A DNA stretch of 29,638 bases from contig JBFEUI010000028.1 in NCBI GenBank assembly GCA_041547565.1, forward strand, positions 1 through 29,638, read 5' to 3'. Source of the stretch: JBFEUI01 sp041547565 (GTDB lineage Bacteria; Pseudomonadota; Gammaproteobacteria; Thiohalomonadales; Thiohalomonadaceae). Positions 8,573-17,263 of this stretch are shown here, piece by piece; position 1 is the first letter of the stretch, and the number at the start of each line of letters is the position of its first letter. The translations under genes and the position numbers were made by a program. The notes under the pieces were generated by a model, which made no database searches, was not told where the DNA came from, and saw nothing but the letters and a program-made list of their open reading frames with translations.

Positions 8573-9613
8573 GTGGATGAACAGAAGAAAAAGGCGCTGG
8601 CGGTAGCACTGGGACAGATCGAGAAGCAGTTTGGCAAGGGTTCGGTGATGCGGATGGGCGATGAGTCGACCGTGCGCAATATCGATGCGATCTCAACCGG
8701 TTCGCTGGGCCTGGACGTGGCGCTGGGTATCGGCGGCCTGCCCAAGGGCCGGGTGGTCGAGATCTACGGGCCGGAGTCCTCCGGTAAGACCACCCTGACC
8801 CTGCAGGTGATCGCCGAGGCGCAAAAGGTGGGCGGCACCTGCGCCTTTGTCGATGCGGAGCATGCGCTGGACCCGCAGTACGCGGAAAAGCTGGGGGTGG
8901 ATGTGGACGACCTGCTGGTCTCCCAGCCCGATACGGGTGAGCAGGCGCTGGAGATTGCCGATATGCTGGTCCGTTCCAGCGCCATCGATGTGGTGGTGAT
9001 CGACTCGGTGGCGGCGCTGACGCCGAAGGCGGAGATCGAGGGGGATATGGGTGATTCGCACGTCGGCCTGCAGGCACGCCTGATGTCCCAGGCGCTGCGC
9101 AAGCTCACCGCCAATATCAAGCGTTCCAATACGCTGGTGATCTTCATCAACCAGATCCGCATGAAGATCGGTGTCATGTTCGGTAACCCCGAGACCACCA
9201 CCGGCGGTAACGCGCTGAAATTCTACTCCTCGGTGCGCCTCGATATCCGGCGTACCGGTGCCATCAAGAAGGGCGACGAGGTGGTCGGCAACGAGACCCG
9301 TGTGAAGGTGGTGAAGAACAAGGTGGCCCCGCCGTTCAAACAGGCCGAGTTCGATATCCTCTACGGTGAGGGCATCTCCCGCGAGGGCGAGATCATCGAC
9401 ATGGGCGTGAAACTCGACATCGTCGACAAGTCGGGTGCCTGGTACAGCTACAACGGCGACCGGATCGGCCAGGGCAAGGACAATGTGCGCAATTTCCTCA
9501 AGGAAAATCCGGCCATGGCCGAGGAGATCGAGGCGAAAATCCGCGCCGAGTTGCTCCCCGGTACGCCGGCCGTGCAGCAGGAAGAGGAGATGGCCGAGGC
9601 GGTGAACGAGTAA
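8573..9613 (+). CDS. recA: Recombinase RecA
   Basis: RecA forms ATP-dependent filaments on single-stranded DNA, exchanges strands and triggers LexA self-cleavage. The protein has 346 residues. Walker A GPESSGKT is at 66-73, followed by VDAEHALDP, Walker B VVVIDSVAAL, loop L1 (EGDMGDSHVGLQARLMSQ), the NQIR segment and the C-terminal acidic tail EEEMAEAVNE. The GTG at 8573 is the start: AGGGGAG ends 9 bp before it, and the first residues DEQKKKALAVALGQIEKQFG align with the usual RecA N-terminus. It is followed by a strong terminator and then recX. A promoter is visible upstream, but no canonical SOS box. Confidence 0.99.
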   Translation: MDEQKKKALAVALGQIEKQFGKGSVMRMGDESTVRNIDAISTGSLGLDVALGIGGLPKGRVVEIYGPESSGKTTLTLQVIAEAQKVGGTCAFVDAEHALDPQYAEKLGVDVDDLLVSQPDTGEQALEIADMLVRSSAIDVVVIDSVAALTPKAEIEGDMGDSHVGLQARLMSQALRKLTANIKRSNTLVIFINQIRMKIGVMFGNPETTTGGNALKFYSSVRLDIRRTGAIKKGDEVVGNETRVKVVKNKVAPPFKQAEFDILYGEGISREGEIIDMGVKLDIVDKSGAWYSYNGDRIGQGKDNVRNFLKENPAMAEEIEAKIRAELLPGTPAVQQEEEMAEAVNE

Positions 9614-9638
9614 GCCGCACATGCACATGGTGGGTGAT

Positions 9639-9670
9639 GGGTGCTCCGTGTTGCGGAGCACCCGTTGTTT
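9639..9670 (+). terminator. Intrinsic terminator after recA
   Basis: A perfect 10-bp stem, GGGTGCTCCG (9639-9648) pairing with CGGAGCACCC (9654-9663), closes a 5-nt loop and is followed by GTTGTTT. It lies 25 bp after the recA stop. The T-tract is short, so some read-through into recX is possible, as seen in other proteobacteria. Confidence 0.85.
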
Positions 9671-9780
9671 CAGCCGGGATAATCCCGTGTATCTGTTGCG
9701 GCATCCGCGGACCGTGAGCCGGAAAAAACTTTTTGTTAGATTAGGCGCTTAGTGTTCTTTTTGGGGTGTATTGAATTACA

Positions 9781-10275
9781 ATGGCCGACTTCGAGCAGGA
9801 ACTGTCAGAGTACGACGGTGGCGTGGAGCCTCCCCTCGGTGAGACGGATGCTTACCGCATGGCCGTGAAACTGCTGGCAAGGCGCGAGCATTCGGCGGCA
9901 GAGTTGGCGGGCAAACTGGCCGCGCGCGGCGTCCCGACCGAGGTGCTCGAAGCGCTCATCAGCCGTCTGGTCGACGAGCGCCTGCAAAGTGACACGCGAT
10001 TTGCCGAGGCGTACATCCGCTTACGCAGCGGCAAGGGCTACGGCCCGCTACGCATCCAGCAGGAACTGCAGGCCCGGGGTGTCGCGGACGAGACGGTGAA
10101 ACAGGGCCTGTCCGAGTGCGAAACGGACTGGTACGCGCTGGCCGGTGAGGTCAGGCACAAACGCTTTGGTGCGGCCATGCCGCAGGATTACAGGGAGAAG
10201 GCGCGCCAGATGCGCTTTCTGCAGTACCGGGGATTTGACAACGAACATATCCAGGCCACGCTGGACTGGGATTGA
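9781..10275 (+). CDS. recX: Regulatory protein RecX
   Basis: RecX binds RecA filaments and limits their growth and coprotease activity. The protein has 164 residues. After a 25-residue acidic leader it shows the typical repeated three-helix modules: AYRMAVKLLARREHSAAEL (about 27-45), then the FAEAYIRLRSGKGYGPLRIQ region with the highly conserved G-x-GP motif, and a C-terminal RFLQYRGFDNEHIQATL module. The order recA-terminator-recX-alaS is the classic gammaproteobacterial arrangement. No good Shine-Dalgarno sequence precedes the ATG, which suggests weak translation; that would fit the low RecX level known in other species. Confidence 0.96.
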   Translation: MADFEQELSEYDGGVEPPLGETDAYRMAVKLLARREHSAAELAGKLAARGVPTEVLEALISRLVDERLQSDTRFAEAYIRLRSGKGYGPLRIQQELQARGVADETVKQGLSECETDWYALAGEVRHKRFGAAMPQDYREKARQMRFLQYRGFDNEHIQATLDWD

Positions 10276-10322
10276 CAGGCGGCATTGATAGCGGTGCCAC
10301 AGTGTTTTTAGGTTGAGTGCTA

Positions 10323-12947
<2,625 letters not shown>

Positions 12948-13020
12948 AACGCCATATTTTCCTTTAATTTGAATACGTTTTAGTGTTTAATTTGCGCCCT
13001 TAATTCTACTCCGTGTAGCT

Positions 13021-14241
13021 ATGGCCCTAATTGTCCAAAAATACGGTGGTACCTCGGTCGGGGCGGTCGAGCGTATCGAACATGTCGCCGAAAAGGTCGC
13101 AGGCTTCCGCGACCGCGGTGATGATGTCGTTGTCGTGGTCTCCGCAATGAGCGGCGAGACCAACCGCCTTGTCGGGCTTGCCCATGAGGTGATGGAACGA
13201 CCTGATCCGCGGGAACTGGATGTCCTGCTGTCAACCGGTGAACAGGTGACCATCGCTCTGCTGTCGATGGCATTGAAAAAGCGCGGTTATGATGCCCGTT
13301 CCTATACCGGGCACCAGGTTCACATCCTGACGGACAGCGAACACAACAAGGCGCGTATTCTCGATATCGACGAGGTCCGGGTGCGGGGCGACCTCGCCAA
13401 GGGGCGTGTTGTCGTCGTGGCCGGATTTCAGGGTGTGGACGAACACGGCAATATCACTACCCTGGGTCGTGGTGGTTCGGATACGACGGCCGTTGCGCTG
13501 GCCGCCGCACTGAAGGCGGACGAGTGCCAGATTTACACCGATGTGGATGGCGTCTATTCGACCGATCCACGTGTCGTTCCCGAGGCGCGCAGACTTGACC
13601 GCATCACCTTCGAGGAGATGCTGGAGATGGCCAGTCTGGGCTCCAAGGTTTTGCAGATTCGCTCGGTCGAATTCGCCGGCAAATACAATGTTCCACTTCG
13701 TGTGCTGTCCTCTTTTGAGGACGGCCCGGGTACACTGATTACATATGAGGAAGATGGTATGGAAGAGGCCCTCATTTCAGGCATCGCCTTCAATCGTGAT
13801 GAGGCTAAACTGACCATTTTGGGTGTGCCGGATCAGCCCGGTGTCGCGCACAGTATTCTCGGGCCCATCGGGGACTCCAATATCGAAGTGGATATGATTA
13901 TCCAGAATATCGGTGCGGATGGCACGACCGATTTTACCTTTACCGTGCATAGGAATGATTACGACAAAGCCCTGTCCATTCTCCAGAGCACGGCAAGTGA
14001 ACTGGGCGCACGCGAGGTTAGCGGTGACAACAAAATTGTCAAAATCTCGCTTGTCGGGGTTGGCATGCGTTCCCATGCAGGCATTGCCAGTACAATGTTT
14101 GGTACACTTGCGAAAGAGGGTATCAACATCAGGATGATTTCCACCTCAGAGATAAAAATCTCTGTTGTTGTGGATGAAAAGTACCTCGAGTTAGGCGTGC
14201 GTGCCCTGCACTCGGCCTTTAATCTTGAGCAGGAGAACTGA
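13021..14241 (+). CDS. lysC: Aspartate kinase
   Basis: This enzyme phosphorylates L-aspartate, the first step toward lysine, threonine and methionine. The 406 residues comprise an amino acid kinase domain (KYGGTS at 7-12, VVVVSAMSGETNRL, STGEQVTIALLSMAL, GRGGSDTTAVALAAAL, TDVDGVYSTDPR) and two C-terminal ACT domains (about 265-406) that carry feedback regulation. The size and domain order match the monofunctional Pseudomonas-type enzyme rather than fused aspartokinase-homoserine dehydrogenase. Its position between alaS and csrA is the pseudomonad-like arrangement. No Shine-Dalgarno sequence is obvious before the ATG, but MALIVQKYGG is the standard start. Confidence 0.98.
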   Translation: MALIVQKYGGTSVGAVERIEHVAEKVAGFRDRGDDVVVVVSAMSGETNRLVGLAHEVMERPDPRELDVLLSTGEQVTIALLSMALKKRGYDARSYTGHQVHILTDSEHNKARILDIDEVRVRGDLAKGRVVVVAGFQGVDEHGNITTLGRGGSDTTAVALAAALKADECQIYTDVDGVYSTDPRVVPEARRLDRITFEEMLEMASLGSKVLQIRSVEFAGKYNVPLRVLSSFEDGPGTLITYEEDGMEEALISGIAFNRDEAKLTILGVPDQPGVAHSILGPIGDSNIEVDMIIQNIGADGTTDFTFTVHRNDYDKALSILQSTASELGAREVSGDNKIVKISLVGVGMRSHAGIASTMFGTLAKEGINIRMISTSEIKISVVVDEKYLELGVRALHSAFNLEQEN

Positions 14242-14312
14242 GCTATCAGGCGTTTCGATAACCGGTTGAATTTACTGGCAGGCAACCTATTCTACGGTAG
14301 TGGGTTCGTACG

Positions 14313-14338
14313 CTGTCAGCCCGGATTTTGCCTGACAG
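14313..14338 (+). promoter_or_regulatory. csrA leader hairpin with GGA in the loop
   Basis: CTGTCAG (14313-14319) pairs with CTGACAG (14332-14338) and encloses a 12-nt loop containing CCGGA. It lies about 50 bp before csrA. A second GGA is the csrA Shine-Dalgarno itself (CCAGGAGAC, around 14374-14382). Paired GGA sites of this kind are how CsrA represses its own translation in other bacteria; the role here is inferred. The hairpin has no T-run, so it is a poor intrinsic terminator for lysC. Confidence 0.45.
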
Positions 14339-14389
14339 GCCCTAGTATCGATTGCATTAGTAAATGTATTTAGTCCAGGAGACAGTTTA

Positions 14390-14572
14390 ATGCTTATTCT
14401 GACACGCCGCGTTGGTGAAACGCTGGTTATTGGTGATGAAGTGAATGTCACCGTTTTGGGTATCAAGGGAAATCAGGTACGCATCGGTGTAAATGCGCCA
14501 AAAGATGTTTCTGTGCACCGCGAAGAGATCTATGAGCGAATCCAGCGCGAAAAGCAGGGTGACAGCGAATAA
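14390..14572 (+). CDS. csrA: Carbon storage regulator CsrA (RsmA)
   Basis: CsrA is a small dimeric RNA-binding protein that recognises GGA in hairpin loops and represses or stabilises target mRNAs controlling carbon flux, biofilm and motility. The 60-residue protein has the family start MLILTRRVGE, the GIKGNQVRIGV core and the conserved VHREEIYERI helix, including the RNA-contacting Arg at the VHRE position. AGGAGA precedes the ATG by 8 bp and overlaps a GGA that could serve autoregulation. As in E. coli, tRNA-Ser and tRNA-Arg genes lie directly downstream. The small CGTCT/AGACG hairpin after the stop lacks a T-tract, so transcription may continue toward the tRNA region. Confidence 0.98.
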   Translation: MLILTRRVGETLVIGDEVNVTVLGIKGNQVRIGVNAPKDVSVHREEIYERIQREKQGDSE

Positions 14573-14630
14573 CCGTACTAAACACTTTACGTCTGCGTGA
14601 GACGAAGGTATCCTTGCGCGCGTGATCTGA

Positions 14631-14760
14631 TTTGGCGAGATGGCCGAGAGGCTGACCATGCCTTGCATGGAACATTGGAGCGTAGCGACAATGGCCCCGA
14701 AGGGGCGGAGGGCGCAAGCCCGTAGTAAGGCGCTCCCCTGCATGGGCCGCAGGCCCATCA
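14631..14760 (+). pseudogene. Partial tRNA-Ser copy interrupted by a hairpin array
   Basis: Bases 14631-14655 repeat the 5' part of the intact tRNA-Ser (14785-14809) with one mismatch in 25. Sequence identity resumes at 14727-14741, which equals 14809-14823 of the intact gene (15 of 15, the 5' side of the anticodon arm). Between the two parts lie about 71 foreign bases made of short hairpins: CCATGC/GCATGG (14656-14670), GCCCC/GGGGC with a GAA loop, and GGGC-GCAA-GCCC. A further hairpin, ATGGGCC-GCA-GGCCCAT, occupies 14742-14758 where the 3' half of the tRNA should be. This copy cannot fold as a tRNA and is best read as a broken tandem duplicate. Confidence 0.75.
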
Positions 14761-14787
14761 TACACAAGTATTAATCGATATTGTTTT

Positions 14788-14880
14788 GGAGAGATGGCCG
14801 AGAGGCTGAAGGCGCTCCCCTGCTAAGGGAGTATGGGGTTTATAGCTCCATCGAGGGTTCGAATCCCTCTCTCTCCGCCA
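14788..14880 (+). tRNA. tRNA-Ser (anticodon GCU)
   Basis: A 93-nt class II tRNA with acceptor GGAGAGA/TCTCTCC, discriminator G and an encoded CCA. The anticodon loop holds GCT between CTCCC and GGGAG, reading AGC/AGU serine codons. A long variable arm follows, then the T-arm GAGGG-TTCGAAT-CCCTC. It corresponds in position to serV after csrA in E. coli. Confidence 0.97.
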
Positions 14881-15020
14881 TATTTTGAGATGGAAACGTC
14901 CATAAACCGGATTCCATCTTTTTCAAAATTGCCAGGGAAAGTCGGCAGCGATTTATCCGTCGTTTTTACCGATTTTCCCTTGACATAAATCGGGAGCATA
15001 AGCATAATTCCCACCCCTAC

Positions 15021-15097
15021 GCGCCCGTAGCTCAGCTGGATAGAGTACCTGGCTACGAACCAGGCGGTCGCACGTTCGAATCGTGCCGGGCGCGCCA
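15021..15097 (+). tRNA. tRNA-Arg (anticodon ACG)
   Basis: A 77-nt tRNA with acceptor GCGCCCG/CGGGCGC, discriminator G and encoded CCA. The anticodon stem CCTGG/CCAGG encloses CTACGAA with anticodon ACG (read as ICG), decoding CGU, CGC and CGA. T-arm CACG-TTCGAAT-CGTG. It matches the argV position of E. coli. Confidence 0.97.
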
Positions 15098-15104
15098 TAT
15101 AAAC

Positions 15105-15136
15105 AAAAATGCCTCCCTAGTGGAGGCATTTTTGTT
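15105..15136 (+). terminator. Intrinsic terminator after tRNA-Arg(ACG)
   Basis: A 12-bp stem, AAAAATGCCTCC (15105-15116) with GGAGGCATTTTT (15122-15133), encloses a 5-nt loop. It has A's on one side and T's on the other, so it should work in both directions. It begins 8 bp after the tRNA CCA. Confidence 0.92.
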
Positions 15137-15142
15137 TCTACC

Positions 15143-15263
15143 GTTTGTGGCTGATTCGAAGGTGCGACGTATCCAATCAGTAACGTTCGACAAACCGACG
15201 GAGTCGGTGCAGAACGCCGCCGTATGCGGCGGCGGCCCCCGCAGGGGGGGAGCGCTTTAGCGC
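15143..15263. repeat. Array of short hairpins between two tRNA-Arg 3' ends
   Basis: Consecutive inverted repeats fill this stretch. The outer nested pairs are GTTTGT/ACAAAC (15143-15148, 15190-15195) and CTGATT/AATCAG (15151-15156, 15175-15180). Then follow ACCGAC-GGA-GTCGGT (15194-15208), GCCGC/GCGGC (15216-15230), CCCCC-GCA-GGGGG (15236-15248) and GCGC-TTTA-GCGC (15252-15263). No gene is visible. The last two hairpins share their layout with those inside the broken tRNA-Ser copy. Confidence 0.6.
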
Positions 15264-15267
15264 GAAT

Positions 15268-15292
15268 AATCGTGCCGGGCGCGCCATATAAA
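15268..15292 (+). repeat. Duplicated 3' end of tRNA-Arg
   Basis: These 25 bases are identical to 15079-15103 of the intact tRNA-Arg (ACG) and its flank: the 3' strand of the T-arm, the acceptor 3' strand, CCA and 6 more bases. The resemblance continues through the following terminator. No 5' half of a tRNA precedes it. It could be the remains of a second tandem tRNA-Arg or an att-like direct repeat. Confidence 0.8.
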
Positions 15293-15294
15293 GA

Positions 15295-15321
15295 AAAACG
15301 CCTCCCTTGTGGAGGCGTTTT
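15295..15321. terminator. Second copy of the tRNA-Arg terminator, probably bidirectional
   Basis: AAAACGCCTCC (15295-15305) pairs with GGAGGCGTTTT (15311-15321) around a 5-nt loop. Compared with the terminator at 15105-15133 a T-A pair has become C-G, with both sides changed together, so the hairpin has been kept. It probably also terminates the minus-strand ATPase gene that ends at 15350. Confidence 0.82.
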
Positions 15322-15349
15322 CGTTTCTTCCCTTGATACAGCGCGAATA

Positions 15350-17098
15350 TTATTCCAACCTGACCGTATAGACCTCTTCCAGTGAAGTGATGCCTTCACG
15401 TGCGAGTTCCAGTGCATTCTGGGTGAGATAAACCATTCCCTGTTCATGCGCTTTCTGTCGTATCTCCTGGCTTGATGCATTGTTGTTGATCATTGTGGCC
15501 AGTTGCGGTGTCATCTCCAGCAACTCGCACACCGCTGCACGCCCCTGGTAACCGGTACCGTGGCACTCGTCGCAGCCCTTTCCTTTGTAAAAGACTTCCT
15601 TGTCAGACACGTTCAGCATGTGCCTGATATGTGGTTCAGTCACTTCCTGCTCGCTACAGTTCTGACAGTTGAGACGGACCAGGCGCTGTGCCATGACAGC
15701 GAGCATGGTGGAGCTCAACAGGTACGGTTCGATCCCCATGTCGATAAGACGCGTTACGGCACTGGCCGCATCGTTGGTGTGAAGTGTGCTAAACACCAGG
15801 TGGCCGGTGAGGGCTGCCTTGTTGGCGATGCGGGCTGTTTCCAGGTCACGGATTTCGCCCACCATGATGACATCCGGGTCGTGGCGCAGAATGTGTTTAA
15901 GCGCCTCGGCAAAGGTATAGCCGGTGATAGGTTGAATCTGTATCTGCTCGATACCTTGCATGTCGTATTCTACCGGGTCTTCAACGGTGATGATGTGCGG
16001 TTCGCGTTTTACCACTTCGTTAAGTATCGAGTAGAGCGTGGTTGATTTGCCGCAGCCTGTCGGACCCGTGACGAGGAATATGCCATTGTTGCGGGAGATA
16101 ATTTTCAATATTTTGCGATAATCGTCAGCACGTAATCCGAGTTGGTCCAGCCTTTTTAGCCCAACGCGCTTATCCAGTATTCGAATGACCACGCTTTCCC
16201 CGGTAACCGTAGGGATGATGGAGATACGTAGATCGACGATGCCACCTTCACGCAGCACGCGCGTATGGCCGTCCTGGGGTAAACGACGTTCCGCAATATT
16301 CATGCGGCCTGTGATTTTGATACGACTGACAATGGGTGCAAGCAGTGATTTGTGCAAGGAGCGTGAGAAGTGCAACTTCCCATCAATGCGGTAGTAGATA
16401 TTGACCCGTTCCTTCTCCGGTCGGATGTTAATGTCTGAGGCACGGTGCAATATCCCCTGGATGATGATGGCATTGACCAGACGCACAACAGGTTTTTTCT
16501 GTGCCTCCTCGGCAATCGATTGCAGGGATGTTTCGTCCTCCTGTTCCTCCTGTGCGCCAAGTTCGATTTTATCGGCCATCTCTATCACATCACCCTCGGC
16601 ATAAAACTCGGTGTAATGCCGGTTTAGAAAGTTGGTGATTTGCGTATGGGAGGTCATGACCGCATCAATCGGGCGATTGGTGGTGAAGCGCAGCACATCG
16701 AGTGCTGTCCAGTCGAGCGGATTTTCCATTGCCACGACCAGTCTGTTCTCATGTTCCATCAGAGGGAGTACGCTGTAGCGCAGTGCGATATCCGGCGGTA
16801 TCAAACTGAGCAGCTTGCTTGGGATGTTGTATTCACCGATCTCGACAAACGGTATGCCAAGTTTTCCCGACAGGGTTGATGTGACCTGTTCCTGCGTGCA
16901 GTAGCCAAGCTCGACAATAATCTCGCCAAGGTGTTTATCTGAATTGTATCGCTGTTTCTTGAGGGCCTGTGCTAGTTGCTTGTCTGTCAGCTTGCCTTCC
17001 TGGATGAGCAATTCACCGATATGCTGGCTTGTGGTGGGGTGTATGCGATCGAGCAGATAACGCAGTTCTTCTTCGGAGTTAATAAGGAATTTTTTCAT
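15350..17098 (-). CDS. GspE/PilB/MshE-family secretion or pilus assembly ATPase
   Basis: A hexameric traffic ATPase of the type that powers type IV pilus extension, MSHA pili or type II secretion. The 582 residues divide into an N-terminal MshEN-type domain and a C-terminal motor. The first part contains two tandem copies of the LGxxLxxxG...L..AL..Q pattern (residues 26-49 and 56-80), which bind c-di-GMP in MshE. The motor has Walker A GPTGCGKST (345-353), Asp box EDPVEYDM (373-380), Walker B VIMVGEIRD (410-418), His box TGHLVFSTLHTN (431-442) and a zinc site with cysteines 478, 481, 509 and 512. All catalytic elements are present. No pilin, platform or secretin gene is adjacent, so the machine it serves cannot be read here. 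A leader inverted repeat lies just upstream. Confidence 0.93.
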   Translation of the reverse strand: MKKFLINSEEELRYLLDRIHPTTSQHIGELLIQEGKLTDKQLAQALKKQRYNSDKHLGEIIVELGYCTQEQVTSTLSGKLGIPFVEIGEYNIPSKLLSLIPPDIALRYSVLPLMEHENRLVVAMENPLDWTALDVLRFTTNRPIDAVMTSHTQITNFLNRHYTEFYAEGDVIEMADKIELGAQEEQEDETSLQSIAEEAQKKPVVRLVNAIIIQGILHRASDINIRPEKERVNIYYRIDGKLHFSRSLHKSLLAPIVSRIKITGRMNIAERRLPQDGHTRVLREGGIVDLRISIIPTVTGESVVIRILDKRVGLKRLDQLGLRADDYRKILKIISRNNGIFLVTGPTGCGKSTTLYSILNEVVKREPHIITVEDPVEYDMQGIEQIQIQPITGYTFAEALKHILRHDPDVIMVGEIRDLETARIANKAALTGHLVFSTLHTNDAASAVTRLIDMGIEPYLLSSTMLAVMAQRLVRLNCQNCSEQEVTEPHIRHMLNVSDKEVFYKGKGCDECHGTGYQGRAAVCELLEMTPQLATMINNNASSQEIRQKAHEQGMVYLTQNALELAREGITSLEEVYTVRLE

Positions 17099-17107
17099 TA
17101 ACTGTCC

Positions 17108-17150
17108 CGGTTATAAGGGCGATATAGGGATCGAGCCTGCAGTATAACCG
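17108..17150 (-). promoter_or_regulatory. Leader inverted repeat of the ATPase gene
   Basis: CGGTTATA (17108-17115) and TATAACCG (17143-17150) are perfect 8-bp complements enclosing 27 bp, about 10 bp before the start codon of the ATPase. The upstream arm contains TATACT on the minus strand, a plausible -10 box, so the site could be an operator or a leader hairpin. No convincing -35 element accompanies it. Confidence 0.4.
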
Positions 17151-17263
17151 AGAAATACACCGTTTATCGCCTCGTACCCCTGAAGGTGATAAAAGTGTGG
17201 AATGCCAGCGAAGCGGAAAGGGGAGAGATAATATGGTGAAATGGAGAAGGACGGGACCTGCGG

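Noticed and set aside
14573..15349. CRISPR array in the hairpin-rich tRNA region
   Set aside because: The palindromic units differ in sequence, length and spacing; there are no identical repeats with regular spacers and no cas genes.
14823..15480. Minus-strand frames across tRNA-Ser and tRNA-Arg with peptides such as GGERGIRTLD and GAPGTIRTCDRL
   Set aside because: These are the well-known false proteins read from the antisense strand of tRNA-Ser and tRNA-Arg genes; the RNA genes explain the sequence.
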